The position numbers and the translations under genes are program-made. A DNA stretch of 64,000 bases. It comes from Brachypterus glaber. Lineage: Eukaryota > Arthropoda > Insecta > Coleoptera > Kateretidae. The notes beneath the pieces are model-generated. The model was not told the origin of the DNA. It saw only the letters and a list, made by a program, of their open reading frames with translations, and ran no database searches. Shown here one piece after another: positions 52,701 through 63,830 of the stretch (positions are counted from its first letter, which is position 1; each line of letters starts with the position of its first letter). The stretch spans positions 9,631,816-9,695,815 of the forward strand of contig OY294052.1 of NCBI GenBank assembly GCA_958510825.1. Direction: 5' to 3'.

Positions 52701-54707
52701 ACGGTTGATTTTACGGTTCTACTTTTTTTTTGGGTGTATCATGATAATGAAACAAGAAAGAGATATTTAAATAAAACTAAATGAAGCCGGGTTCTAATGT
52801 ATAACTTCTACATTAAATTCGCATTGTTAGGTACTTTAGATTTGGCAAATAATATGATAAAATGAATGATCAAAAAATGTTGCTGTTTTAAAGAAAAATG
52901 AAATGTATTTCTGCCAAAAAAGCAAGCATTGAAGTAATTTTTCAGAGTTTTAATCTGTAATCCCGTAAAACTTACAATATTTTAAATCTATTGGGACTGG
53001 AGGATCCAATTAAATGAGCCCTAAGGGAGGTACGGCCCTTCGAAATTGGACATATTCAATGGGGAACAAAAAAAGCACCAATCAAATTTTAATGCTGCAG
53101 GGCGATTCTTCATTTAAAACTAATCAACAAAGTATTCTTCACCAAAACATCTAAATTTAATATTAAAGGAGTAATAGCCTTTTAAAAAGGAACATTTTTG
53201 GTGGCACGAAATGATACTTCCTCTTAATTGCATTTTTTTAACGGTCGCTCCTATTATACACTATAACAGTGTTACGCTATACACGGTGGGCTTTAAGCTT
53301 ACGGAGATGAAAAAATTGAACACCCCATAACTGACAACGGAATATTGTTTCCAATGCTTTCAGAATTATATGTCCGTTGAAAACAAAATCGTAGGTGTAG
53401 CCGTTTTTTATTCAATCAAAAATTAGTATATTAGTATATATGTGATCCAAAAAACTTTCAAATTAAAAAGTTTGGAGGTCTCACCCCTTAAATTTGTTTA
53501 TCGGGGTATGACTTTTATCTCTAATTTTTTTCAAAATTTTTGAAAAAATCTAGAGGTCGCTCTCAGCCATTTTTCAAAAAATATGTTTGCTTAGCTTTTT
53601 TTATTTTTTTTTTAAGACCCAATGATGTTTTATTTAAATCTTTTTAACACAAAACGGTATAAAGGGATAGCTCAAAAAAATCTGAATTATTCTTTCAAAA
53701 TGTTTAAAGTTTGAAAATTCACTACATTGCTTGATTTTAGGTCTAATTACAGGCACAAAAAAATGTTTTTCATTGTCTTCAAACATTGTGCGTGTACCCA
53801 ATATGTCCTCACATAAAAACAACTATATTTTGTTTATCAGATATACAGGGTATAACATTTTTGAGAGATAAATTCGGTTTAAGCTTAAAGCCCAACGTGT
53901 ATATGACATTTTTTTACGGTTTTTTACTCAAGGAATCTATTTTTTTACAAAAAAACCAAAATAAATACACATAAAAAAGTTTCGGGCAAAAATGTGTTAA
54001 GCTTTTTTTATTATTGTTTAGATTTTTTTTTTCATACTAGTTGCGGAAAATCATTTTTTGACCTCTGATATTAAAAGAATTACTAATAAGTTTTGGTCGC
54101 CACTTACTAATATAAAAATTACTTTAAAACCAATCAGCAGTATTTTTTGTAAAAATATAAAGAAAAATGTTTAAAATACAACTTACCTGTCCTCCAGGGC
54201 TGTACAATAAAGTGATTCTTCAGTCTTCTCAAACTCGTTGCTCAGTCTTGTCTTAATTTTATTCACATGGTTATTTTCCTTTAAAACCTCCTTGGGTTTT
54301 AAAGCGGTCTGGTTTGGAACCACAATATTTTTGACAGCGGCTCTGGTCACCACCTTGTTGCCCGGTGCAGGGGGCGGGGCCAAATTTTCATTCTGTTTTG
54401 GCTTAATCACAGTCTTCACCGAAGGCAGAATCTTCGCTTGCACTGTTACTTTTTTTGCATAGTTGTGTTTAGATATTTTCAAGGGTTTTACTTCTGGGAT
54501 CTTCGATTTGGCGATGGCGTTGGTGACATCACAGAACGCTGATCTTTTGACGGCTTTTTCTTTGGATGGCGAAGAATCTGCCTTCCTTTTGCCTCGAACC
54601 ACATCTTTGATCTGGTTTATCTGGCCACATGCAGCTCTGCTTCTTGTTGATAACGATTTCTTTAAAGTTATTCCAGTTACTGGTAGTGATGTCTTTGTGG
54701 GTGCCAT
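40781..54707 (-). CDS. CycB3: Cyclin B3, complete, six coding exons
   Basis: Exons on the minus strand: 54707-54187, 47779-47542, 46317-46141, 45489-45280, 43810-43636, 40947-40781. Phases match, giving 495 aa. Cyclin B3 activates Cdk1 in mitosis and meiosis and is nuclear in animals. The N-terminus is basic and disordered with a destruction box RSAFCDVTN at residues 55-63; Phe at position 4 is a cyclin B3 trait. There is also a KEN at about 143-145. Exon 2 gives DYDKENWNDIFQVSHYAMDI, the family signature. The cyclin fold starts in exon 3 with RWMRSLLVDWMVEIQESFEL (about residue 271), followed by LGAAAMFIASKYDERIPPL-like sequence, DFLYICDGAY and DFDLGIPISYRFLRRYAR. The last exon ends TVRNKYSHTIFFEVAKTPLV, typical for the family. 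No defects seen. Introns are large and repeat-filled. Transcription probably starts near the PEX1 promoter. Confidence 0.95.
41188..42077. repeat. MITE family CGGCGCATTATCTATCTGAG, copy 2 (last CycB3 intron)
   Basis: The ends match those of the copy at 31793-32378. The internal part is about 300 bp longer and includes TTTATAATCCCGAATTCGGT and GACCTGAGCTTGTG, absent from copy 1. Confidence 0.8.
42745..43471. repeat. TIR element CAGGGTTCCCACC with subterminal TTCCAGGT repeats
   Basis: CAGGGTTCCCACCAAAAATT and the mirrored TGGTGGGAACCCTG bound 727 bp. TTCCAGG occurs many times near both ends in the same (plus) orientation. Terminal CAGGG and subterminal repeats suit a hAT-type non-autonomous element. 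No transposase seen. Confidence 0.75.
43920..45279. other. CycB3 intron 4 sequence without recognised gene
   Basis: Between coding exons 4 and 5. It contains C- and T-runs (44190-44240) and AT-rich sequence but no coding or clear repeat structure that I can define. Confidence 0.4.
46945..47535 (-). mobile_element. Truncated non-LTR retrotransposon next to CycB3 exon 2
   Basis: The minus strand reads KYLGHILTCDLSDNLDIQRQ, ANMLTRRFS, KLLFQTYC and, after a frame change, LWCNYTLGWWNKLRVCYNNA, FRLLNNIPRLSSASEMFA. This is the RT C-terminal segment of a LINE. The 3' end is an (ATT)n tail at 46945-46960. Its 5' truncation point lies within about 10 bp of the CycB3 splice donor at 47541. Confidence 0.8.
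48001..48696. mobile_element. Palindromic MITE CCGGGTGTCCCAA with TATA target duplication
   Basis: CCGGGTGTCCCAACTCTATT and AGACTTGGGACACCCGG are the ends; TATA flanks both (47997-48000, 48697-48700). The arms of about 130 bp include TATCTTTTAGCATATATTTG. The mirrored arm at 50090-50105 (GGTTATATGC) shows the unoccupied site. Confidence 0.85.
49205..49350 (-). repeat. Possible LINE 3' end with (ATT)n tail
   Basis: A TAATAATAATAATAATTTAT run is followed by TAGCAAGAAAAGTATACTAT and CGTACAGG-type sequence as seen at 3' ends of insect LINEs inserted on the minus strand. There is no coding part, so this is tentative. Confidence 0.3.
50177..50388. repeat. TIR element CAGGGTGACCACAA with CCCTGATTTT repeats
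   Basis: CAGGGTGACCACAAG and TATGGGCACCCTG are the ends; CCCTGATTTT or close forms occur four times inside. About 212 bp, similar in style to 42745-43471. Confidence 0.65.
50886..53874 (+). repeat. Direct tandem duplication of about 1.45-1.54 kb
   Basis: Unit 1 is 50886-52332 and unit 2 is 52333-53874. They are nearly identical; unit 1 lacks about 90 bp present in unit 2 (52556-52645). The unit starts GCCCCAAACTTTTTCGCCTC and ends TTTTTGAGAGATAAAT. It contains no long open frame; a 62-codon frame repeats in both but looks like chance. Confidence 0.9.
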
Positions 54708-54771
54708 GTTTTGTTGTATGTTGTATTTTCTATCAGAAATATACTCATTATAAAAACAGTATATATGTTAA

Positions 54772-55651
54772 TAGTCCAGTCAAATAACGAAAAATTCCTA
54801 TGTGAAATTGCAATAAATGTGCACTGGCTAATATTTTAAAGGGTGTGGATAGTAACAAAACACTCCTATTAGTTTTTCACCGGGTGATTTGCGTAAGGGA
54901 TATCCGATATCTTGAATTTTAGGGGTGAGTGCGGTTATCTCGCTAAATATGCATCTTACGATAAAAATGCATATAACCAATTTTGTTAAGGGGAAAATTT
55001 ACAACATTTTTTGTTTAAATCATTTTTTTAATATATTAATAACAATCGAGTAATAAATATTTAAAAATGGCCATGTTGGGGGTGAAATTGTTTTTTTCGA
55101 TTTTTCAGCCAAATTATTCATCGGAGGATAAAAGCATTTATGAGCAAACTTTTAGCTCTTGAAATTCTCTATAAGGTTTATATATTATGCATTTTCATGA
55201 GTATTTTGTTACGGTTACAGTGGGCGCGGAAAGTCGAGTTTTGCCCTCTGTAACCATACAAAAGTACATATAAATAATATATGAATAGAGAATTTCAAGA
55301 GCTACAAGTTTGCTCATAACCACTTCTATCGCCCAATGAATAATTTGCCTGAAAAATGAAAAAAAAAAACAATTTCACCTCCAACATGGCTATTTTTAAA
55401 TTAACTCGATTGTTATTAAAATATTAAAAAAATGATTCAAACAAAAATTGTTGGAAATTTCCTCCTTAACAAAATTGGTTATATGCTTTTTATCTTAAGA
55501 TGCATATTAAGCAACTCATCCCTAAAATTCAAGATACGCAAATCACCCGGTGAAAAACTAACAGGAGTGTTCTGTTACCATCCACTACTGCCCTTTAAAA
55601 TATCAGCCCGTGTACATTTATTGCAATTTACATTTATTATTTGACTGGACT
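54772..55651. mobile_element. Foldback element TAGTCCAGTCAAAT, uninterrupted copy
   Basis: TAGTCCAGTCAAATAACG and TATTTGACTGGACTA bound 880 bp with arms pairing almost to the centre at 55215 (GTTACGGTTACAGTGGGCGC). It serves as the empty-site reference for the nested element at 32642-35906. Confidence 0.9.
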
Positions 55652-56739
55652 ATAAATGATTTAAGTAAACTTAATTCAAATTCAAAATGGTTAACAAATA
55701 AAGATATTCCAGGCTACTGAACATGCATGGGCTAAATATGGGCTATCCCTAAATTACCTAAGACAGTTAGGGGATGTCATAACCTTCAGTGCACGGTTTG
55801 TAAATTAAAAATCGCACAGTACATATTTTTACAACAGGTTTGAATAGTATATGTTTGTGTATAGAATATAGTTATGTTTTATAAAATAAACTACGCAGTA
55901 TATTCGCACATCCAATATTCGAATCTGTTTTGAAAATATTCACTGTGCGAGGTTTAATTTACTATCTTGCTTGATGAAACAGACCATAGGAGCGCAAATA
56001 ACTATATAACTATAAAGAATATATTTTTATGTCGAAAGCCTGTGTAAAAATTTTTTTTTTTCACTACCAGCCTAAAAGCACATCTTTATTACTGTTCTTT
56101 TCATTGGTAGAAATATTATTTCTCTACCTATGAGGTCAGAGGTTCTAAAAATAATAAAATTGCACCATGGTTAATAATGAATTTTTATTCAGCTGTTTTG
56201 GCATCTGACGTTTCACTTAATTATTAAATCACATTGCTATTTACAAGTGTCTTTAGGCACCAAATTTATTTATTGCATGATAAATTAAAAAATATTAACT
56301 AAATTAGTACCTATAAAACATGTTTTACAAAAAACACTTCGAAAAGTGAAAATCATTGGCCCATCATATTCAACCATAGATTATACAACCCATATATTAT
56401 CGTAAGGATCATAGATTACTAGAGGTACAACCCCCATATATTGATTTTTGAGACAATAGATTCTCCCTCACAGTTTTCGCCTGTCCCCTTATTTCTGGGG
56501 GAGTACCAGAATCATCACTTTGCATTTCACTTTCCATTTTTATATATTTTATTACACTTAACACGGAAACACTTTCTAACTTAATAATCTTAGCAGATCA
56601 CCAGAAAATTTCTGCCAGAAATGTCAAGTTATTCATTTGTTTTTTTAATGGCCGCGAACGGCCAGCGTGATATTTTAAATTTATAAGCTTTTTCATTAAA
56701 TTTTAGTAAAAAAAATAAATAAATAGCTAATTAATTGTA

Positions 56740-56905
56740 CTGGTAGTGAAAAAAATACTATATTTTCCACGTGAGTGAAGATTTAACATTTTAGACCGCG
56801 TCTTGCGGGCTTCGCGCTAGCGCGCTCATCCCGCAATTTGACGCAGGTCAAAAATGTTAAACTTCTCTCACTTGGTAAATAATATACTATTAGTGTAGTC
56901 TTGAA
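56740..56905. repeat. GC-rich-centred palindrome
   Basis: GTGAAGATTTAACATTTTAG then ACCGCGTCTTGCGGG pairs with CCCGCAATTTGACGCAGGT and CAAAAATGTTAAACTTCTC. The centre is GCGCTAGCGC. Probably a MITE. Confidence 0.65.
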
Positions 56906-57011
56906 TTATAAAAATAAATGTGCTCTCTTTAATTTTTAATAAAAGAAATATTTTTATAAAAATTTTTACCTACAAATATAGTGAAAATAGTCCCTTGAAG
57001 AATTTTAATTT

Positions 57012-57171
57012 ATGAAACGTTCAAGTATTACGTAACGCTCCTAGGGGGGGTGATGATCATTTTGAAGTGTTACGCCCAGGTTAATGACATAGGAAAATAG
57101 CGTTACAGGGGGAGGGGGGTGGGGGTCAAAAATGATCAAAATTTGCGTTACGTAATACTTGAACGTTCCCT
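57012..57171. repeat. Palindromic MITE GTTCAAGTATTACGTAACGC, copy 2
   Basis: ACGTTCAAGTATTACGTAAC and GTTACGTAATACTTGAACGT are perfect inverted ends; same family as 14632-14812. Confidence 0.85.
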
Positions 57172-57956
57172 TACATGTAATCTCAAACAACCCTAAAAAA
57201 ATGGATTTTAAAAATGTACTAAATAGCAGTCACTGCTATAGGCTCTGGAGGGCTAAAGCCAACCAGCTAAAATTTGAGGAATAAGAAGCTGGAATACAGC
57301 TGATTTTTTTTTCATTAAAATATCTTGGCTAACAAGTTTAAAGTGCAAGATACCATTTTTAGGATTTTTTTGGTAGGTATACCTAGTATAATGTATTAAA
57401 TTAAATGTTCATAGAATTGAAATAACATTTTCTAAAACCAATTCAAACTAAATAACACCAAATATTTTAAAATTATTTTAGCAAATCATTATACATGGAA
57501 GGTTCTGAATTAGAACAAAGCTTGAATAAGAATTTTTCTATCTATTTATTTTATTTATTTAAGGGAAAACCCCACCATAAAAATAAGAAATACAATACAT
57601 ATTAAGGTATTAACAACCTAATTACGCTAAAATATTACAAATACACCTAGAATTTAGTTAAAATTTGATGTATAGTAAAAGAAAAAAAAAAGAACGTACA
57701 TTAGTACATACTGAATTATATATTAGCCAGCTAAAATTTTCTTCTGTGGCGCTTGGTTTTTTATTTATTCGAGTTTGTAAAACTCAAACGTAAAATTTAT
57801 AAAAGTTTTCGCCTGCGGCGATAGAACTTTCTTGCATTTTTATGAAATTTTAAACTGTAACACTGTAAAACTGACCAAAATTATAAAAACTTTCGCCTAC
57901 TGCACTAGACATTTTACTGTTTTCTTATCTTTAAAACTTGTAAAAAAATTCACGCC

Positions 57957-58756
57957 TAAGTTAACTGAGTCACAGGGTTAACTGATCCACCTGGATTTTA
58001 CTACTTTTTTATTAGTATTGGTGCCTTAGGGCAAATTCTAGTGATATATAGTTAGTAGTATTGTTTAAAGTATTATGGCAGACCGTGTTGTCCATGTGTA
58101 AGTTCTAGTAAAGAAAGTTCATTTTTTTATGAAAAGTAAGGTACTTACCTTAACTTTTATTTTTTAATTAATACTTTATTATTAATAGGAGGATCTACAC
58201 TAATATTTTACCTAATATACCGAGTATTTTGTTAATTATTCTGCATAACTGCCGCCTTCTATTATCTTATTAAGTATTAAAATTTTATGATTTCATTCAG
58301 TGGTGTCACTCAGGGTTAACTGGTTTGGGGTTAACTGGACCACATGTCAATAATAATTGATTCGGGGTTAGCTGGGCCATGTCCAGTTAACCCCGGACCA
58401 GTTAACCCTGAAATATATCTAATATTTAACATATTATGTTGTCTATTTTTATGTTACAATTAAATTTTATTTGATTTCAAATCATTTTTATTTACAATAA
58501 TTACAATACATTTTTGTTACTGGACCAGTTAACCCTGAGTAGTGGTCCAGTTAACCCTGCCCTATGGGGTAACTGGTCCAGCAAGTTAACTGGCTTATCG
58601 TTAATAACTTTTTTTATATAAATAATATTTGTCTGAAGTATTAATATATTTTAACTATAGTAATAATCTACCTTTTACTATCGAAAATATTTGAAAATTG
58701 TTTACAGGTTTTTCAAAAACACGATATGAAAAAAGCGGCCCAGTTAACCCCGACTT
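57957..58756. repeat. Cluster of GTTAAC-centred motifs
   Basis: CCAGTTAACCC or its reverse GGGTTAACTGG, with small variants, occurs about eleven times in both orientations, the densest parts being 58310-58400 and 58510-58600. The left (57977) and right (58738) outer copies could be element ends. Spacer sequence is plain AT-rich. Confidence 0.8.
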
Positions 58757-59834
58757 CCCCTACATATGTATTGCTTTTTGGGTTTATATTGACTGATATA
58801 AATTTTATTTCAATAGCTTTAATAATGACTCCAAGAAACGGTTGCTCTGTCTTAGCTGAGATACCTGGTACATAAATATTTTTTATGTCCAGTGTTACAT
58901 CATTCAGTTTTGGTAATATGCAAATTTCAAGCAAACTAAAATTGACAAATAGTGCACAAGAAAAAGAGCAGTAAAAATAAAATTCAGAGATTGGATTAAC
59001 AATTAATTTCATCTTTATACAAACCTGCATATCACCAAAACTACATAATGTAAGGTTGGCTTAACCAAAAAAAGGATAAATCCTGCCAAAATTAGTACAA
59101 AATGGTAAATTTTAACCATTTGTATTATATAAACATTTAAGTTCATAAAATTTAAAGTAAGGAACTAAAGTAAGGAAGTTAAACTTGGATTAGTAAACAA
59201 ACATCAACCTACATATAACAATTATAAATACCACTTCATCTTTTTAGTAAAACTATTTTAAATGAAATGTTATCCATAAATACTTTATATCTATTAAATA
59301 AGTGGGTATTTTTTAGTTTTAGCTATAAAAAGCCAAGTAATTTAAAGTAAAACATAAAAAAAATGTAAGAGTGTGTTACACCTATATTAGAAGAAAATAA
59401 ACAATATAAAATTCACTTTTTAACAGATAAAAGTACAAAATTGGATAAAGAAATATGTGAAATATAAAGTAAAATAAAAAAAAGTGCCACTCACGTTAAA
59501 ATCCTTAATAAATTCCTACTTTAATCTAGGGTATTATGGAAAATACCCAGAGTAGGTAGGAAGTTTTAGCGCCTTTTTTTCCTTGTGCTGATATTGCAAA
59601 TTTTACAAAACTGCTAAAACTTGATAAAACACGGCTACATCATTCACTAACGTATTAAATAATAAATGCATGCACGTGGAATATATTCTAAAAAAAAAAA
59701 AACGACAAAAAAAGTATCAGAAAAATGGAGGCCGTAAATGACCTCATGCAAAACCAAAATTATTGTATTAAATCGTGCAAAAAACATACATCAATCACTT
59801 TTAAATAATCTAACAGATAAGATAAAACACTTAC

Positions 59835-59990
59835 CTTTAATAATTTTCTTAAATATCTCTAGTTGTTTGTATAAACTGGTAAAAAGGCATACGTAAAAGT
59901 TCGTTGTGTCAAGCTTGTCAGCTTGTCGGTTTTGATTTTCGGTTGGTTTGAAAAATTTCGACTGTTAGAAATATTCTGCAATCTGATAGG
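59835..59990 (-). other. Probable noncoding first exon of CycB3
   Basis: It ends on the minus strand with a consensus donor (GTAAGT, 59834-59829). Its 5' boundary is unknown; 59990 is a guess. It places the CycB3 start about 170 bp from the PEX1 ATG. Confidence 0.45.
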
Positions 59991-60161
59991 TTAAAAATTT
60001 TGTGGTGGAAATTCAGGCTCTACTATTGGCCAATTTGAAAACTACCGCTCCATCTGTGTTTGACATCAAAACAACGTCAAAAATAAATCTTAACCTAACT
60101 TTTAATGGACTTTGTTTCTTTTATATTTTTCTAGTTTATTTTATATATTTTATTGGTTGTT
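59991..60161. promoter_or_regulatory. Likely bidirectional promoter of CycB3 and PEX1
   Basis: A repeat-free interval between the inferred CycB3 first exon and the PEX1 start codon. It is less AT-rich than its surroundings. No core motif is certain. Confidence 0.45.
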
Positions 60162-61583
60162 ATGTTTGAAAAAGTGTTTACAGTTAAATTTTTATCTGTT
60201 ACAAACTGTTTTTGTTATGTTTCTCCAAATATTAAGGCGCTGGACTCGGGAGTAATAACCTGTAAGTTTTTTGTAGATAAATATTCTTATTTTTATTGTT
60301 TTAGGCATGTATTAAACTATGTTATGGAAAGTATAAAAGTACATACTTTTCTATAAGTACAGCTATTTCTAACCTAAATGATAACAGTATTGGTATAAGC
60401 TCAATATATGCCCGAGTATTAGGTATAAGGGAAAATGATTCCGTAACATTAGTTGAAGTAAATAAATTACCAAGCATTCACTCTCTAACTATTATTCCTC
60501 TGACTGAAGATGATTATGTACTAATGGTATGAAATAATTATATTTTATAAAATATCATGTTAACTTTTTAATATCGTAGGAACTTTTTGCACAAGATATC
60601 CAAAATACATTTTTAAATCAAATAAAGGTAGTTAGTGTAGATCAAAAAATAGTATTATGGATAGGAGGTACTTCTGTTAAGGCAACTATATGTAAGTTTT
60701 CATTGTATTTTTTTTTCAAAAATTTAAATTTTTAGCAAGCATAATTAAAGTAAATCGAAACATGTTTTAGCTAATGTATATCCTGTCAAAAATGGCTGTG
60801 CAGATGTTATGACAGAAGTTATTATAAAAACACCCAAAGAAACTATTCAAAAACTAAAAAATAGTATTAATATTGAACAAGAAGAAAATTTAATTTGTCG
60901 TCTAGTCAATATAAATAATTTTAACCATTTAAAATCTATAGAAAAATATATTTTACCATTTAATGTATTTTTGTCAAAAGAAAAATTAAAAAATGTATAT
61001 GGAAATTCAAAAATAATACCTTTGGTATGTTCGATGAAGCTAATAAATAGTTATCCATTTCCAAAAACGGTTTACATAAGGTTGTGTATTTTTGAAGATT
61101 TTCTCGATGATATTAAAGATCAAAAAAAGTTTAATTGCAATAATATTTTTGTTAGTAATGTTTTATTTAAAGAATTGGAATGTAAAATGGGTGCTAGAGC
61201 TGTTTTGGAATTTGTAACTGAATTACCAAAAATCACAGAAATTGTTATTTCATCAAATACTAGAAAAAAGGAGGATATTTTACATACGATAACTGAAATA
61301 TCAAAAAATCATCAGTTGTTAGTTAATGCAGAAGTTGCCATGACCCTTGGTAAACTCAAATGCAAATTTGAATTTGAGCCAAGCGTAAAATATTTTTTAA
61401 TTGATAGTGATAATATCAAAAACATCAGAATCACAGTAAATTATGTGAATAATTTGTCAAATGAAAATTTAAGCTTGGAGTCTAATTTTTCAAATAATAT
61501 TTTAAATCAAAAGATTATCAATGAGGTGCTTGAGACTTTTAATGTTGATGAAGATTATGAATTTGAAAATTCTTTAATTACAG
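60162..61583 (+). CDS. PEX1: PEX1, peroxisomal AAA ATPase, N-terminal part only (gene continues past the window)
   Basis: Proposed exons are 60162-60251, 60305-60526, 60580-60691 and 60771-61583 (donor CAG|GTATGT), about 412 aa. PEX1 with PEX6 extracts ubiquitinated PEX5 receptor from the peroxisome membrane. The start MFEKVFTVKFLSVTNCFCYV, then IYARVLGIRENDSVTLVEV and IPLTEDDYVLM, then IVLWIGGTSVKA, follow the double-psi-barrel N-domain of PEX1. The large exon (ICRLVNINNFNHLKSIEKYI, AVLEFVTELPKITEIVISS) matches the linker domain only loosely. The AAA modules (Walker motifs) are not in the window. The first intron is uncertain: a better-looking donor (T|GTAAGT at 60262) breaks the phase, so I used GGA|GTAATA, giving a 53-bp intron. 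Introns are short, unlike RUBCN and CycB3. Confidence 0.7.
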
Positions 61584-61644
61584 GTATGTTTATTTCATGT
61601 TTTAGTTTAAAGTCCTGCTTTATTTTTTTACACTTTAGACATTT

Positions 61645-62490
61645 TATATATCGTCCACTAAAGGCTCTAGTTGTCTAACTCCAAATTTTTCAAAAATGAG
61701 ATTTTTATCAAACTTGCTTCATTATGTGATTACCAACATACTTCAAAAAAAAAAAGTTGCATTAAACCAATATCAGCCTCAAAAAATGCAAAAATGTAAA
61801 TATTTTAAGTCGCTAAGTGTCTAACTCCATCATATGATTGTGAGAAAACAATTAAATGAGAACTGTCACTAATTCAAACTATTTCTCGACAACAGGGGAT
61901 CCCGTTTCAAATATTTGTTAATTTACTGTTTGATGATAATTATAAATATTGCCATAAATAATGTATATATATTATGCCTACCTAGTAGTAATATTATATA
62001 TTAAATATAAAAATATAATTTTTTTGTAATAATATTACGCGATATAATACGATAGGTATCCTCCTTTATCTTCCCTTGGAGTTAGACCATTAGTGAATTT
62101 AGATAATTATAAATATTGCCATAAATAATGTATATATATTATGCCTACCTAGTAGTAATATTATATATTAAATATAAAAATATAATTTTTTTGTAATAAT
62201 ATTACGCGATATAATACGATAGGTATCCTCCTTTATCTTCCCTTGGAGTTAGACCATTAGTGAATTTAGATTCTGTGGTTAAAATTTAATTTTCAAATAA
62301 TTTATATAAAATAGATAACAATGAAAAGTTTTTAATACATTAACACATTTCAAACATTTTTACCTGTGAACAAGCTTCAAGTTTTAAAGTTCTAAATTGC
62401 TATAATTAAGTTTTAAATCGTTTTTTACGTCTCCTGAAAAATATGACGTTTTGGAGTTAGACCGTTAGAGCCTTTAGATGACGATATATT
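61645..62490. mobile_element. TIR element TATATCGTC...GTCTAACTCCAAA with internal duplication
   Basis: TATATCGTCCACTAAAGGCT then CTAGTTGTCTAACTCCA mirrors TGGAGTTAGACCGTTAGAGC then CTTTAGATGACGATATA. Internally TTGGAGTTAGACCATTAGTG recurs twice. No transposase. It starts about 60 bp after the last PEX1 exon seen. Confidence 0.85.
61935..62268 (+). repeat. 167-bp perfect tandem duplication
   Basis: 61935-62101 and 62102-62268 are identical as far as I can read, each beginning GATAATTATAAATATTGCCA and ending TTAGTGAATTTA. It lies inside the TIR element. Confidence 0.9.
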
Positions 62491-62504
62491 TTTTAAATTC
62501 ACCC

Positions 62505-62572
62505 AAGTCCAAGTCCCAGGCAGGATTCGAACCCACAGTCCACACTGCGCCAAAGAGATCGTTTTATAGGCA
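62505..62572 (-). repeat. tRNA-derived SINE fragment
   Basis: The minus strand has TGGCGCAGTGTGG (A-box-like) and GGGTTCGAATCCTGCCTGGG (B box), too close together for a tRNA. It lies just outside the TIR element. Confidence 0.5.
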
Positions 62573-62629
62573 AAGAAAATGATTTCCTCGTAATAAAATC
62601 TGTCTTAGGTTCTGGCGAGGCGTTTATTT

Positions 62630-62860
62630 ATTGGACAATCTTTGTACACCTATCCAACAATCTTCTACAATCCTTGACAATTCCTTCTTTCACAATCATC
62701 TGCAATCCTCCAGAATCCTTTACAATGATCTACAATCTTCCACAATCATCTGAAATCTTCCGACAATCTTTAACAATCTTCATTAAAATTTTGTACAATC
62801 TTTTTAACAATCATTGATAATCTTCCACAATCCTTTGATTCTCACAATCCTTCTACACTT
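62630..62860. repeat. Degenerate ACAATCNTC minisatellite
   Basis: About twenty units of roughly 11-12 bp, variants of ACAATCTTCTA, run across this stretch with frequent mismatches. Confidence 0.75.
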
Positions 62861-63089
62861 TTTTTCAATAAATAAACCCCTCGGGTTCTGGGAAATTTGT
62901 GACCACAATAACTCGAGAACGTTTAGATCTAAACCCTTCAAATTTGGACCATAGATTCCATATTCATATTTGTCGGATGGGATTGTTTTTCGTAAAAATG
63001 GGGGTGAATTAAGGGGGTCAAAAGGAGTAAAAACTAAGGTAAGTGTGCCAAATATTGCCACATTTTATTTCTTACTGCATTCAAATTTA

Positions 63090-63830
63090 TTTTTAATCAC
63101 CTGTAACTTTACTGTATTAACAGTAAACATATCTTTATTCTGATGGGTAAAAAATAAATTGCAAGAGCTTCAAAAAATATTGCTTTTTAAAAAGCATGTT
63201 CCAAATATTGCTAGAGTACTTACAAAAAAATTGACAAACTAATAGAAAAATATTGTGGGACAATAACGATTGCCGATTTTAGTAAGCCCCACGCACTCTA
63301 TGTACGTATCAATTACAAACAGCGAACAATCTCATATCGGCCTGGCGATTCTTTTCATAGAAAAAGGAGAACCAAGATTCAGAAATCTGATTTCTTCATT
63401 ACTTTCTTTTCTTGTTGTTTTTTTGTTTTCACCATTTTTTTTTTCGTCAACTACTTCACATGGCAATATTAAGAACACAGTTACTTAGACAACCATCGCA
63501 AAAAGTTACATTTTTGCTTTTATTAAATATGGGCAAAGAAAGTGCATGTTTGTGCCTACCTTATTACTTTCTTGCCCTGCAATAATTGGTGCTACCCAGC
63601 TTGCGACATTCAGCACAATCTTACAAGTTTTTATAGTGGAAGAGCACTGCGTGGTAGTGTACGCTATTACCAACTGCATAAAGATACATCATATTTACAG
63701 GCATCTTTTCAATATAACAGATATACTGACAGTGTCATCTATGAGGGAGAACTAACGAGTTTAAGAGGTTGTGGCAATATTAGGAGCATGGCAATAGTTG
63801 GCTCACCTACCTTATTAAAATAAAGTGAAA
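63090..63830 (+). repeat. Dispersed repeat, copy 2
   Basis: Same orientation and order as 25820-26755 (CTTATTACTTTCTTGCCCTG, AATATTAGGAGCATGGCAAT, GGCTCACCTACCTTATT). It has a different short insert around 63320-63375 and lacks about 200 bp of the left end. Confidence 0.65.

Larger units (their letters stand above)
54729..59834 (-). other. Probable CycB3 5' UTR intron
   Basis: On the minus strand a good donor (AG|GTAAGTGTTT at 59834) lies just upstream of a promoter-like gap, and an acceptor (TTTCTGATAG at 54730) lies 22 bp before the ATG. Everything between is repeat-rich and noncoding. Inferred, no transcript evidence. Confidence 0.5.

Noticed and set aside
52091..53822. Two almost identical 62-codon minus-strand frames as a duplicated gene
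   Set aside because: They are part of the 1.5-kb tandem DNA duplication and have no start context, motif or splice neighbours.
54463..54753. 96-codon plus-strand open frame
   Set aside because: Antisense shadow of CycB3 exon 1 and its upstream region.
60252..60304. Reading PEX1 straight through 60251-60356 without an intron
   Set aside because: The continuous frame leaves the conserved ACIKLCYGK...IYARVLGI reading; that one starts in a different frame after an AG at 60304.
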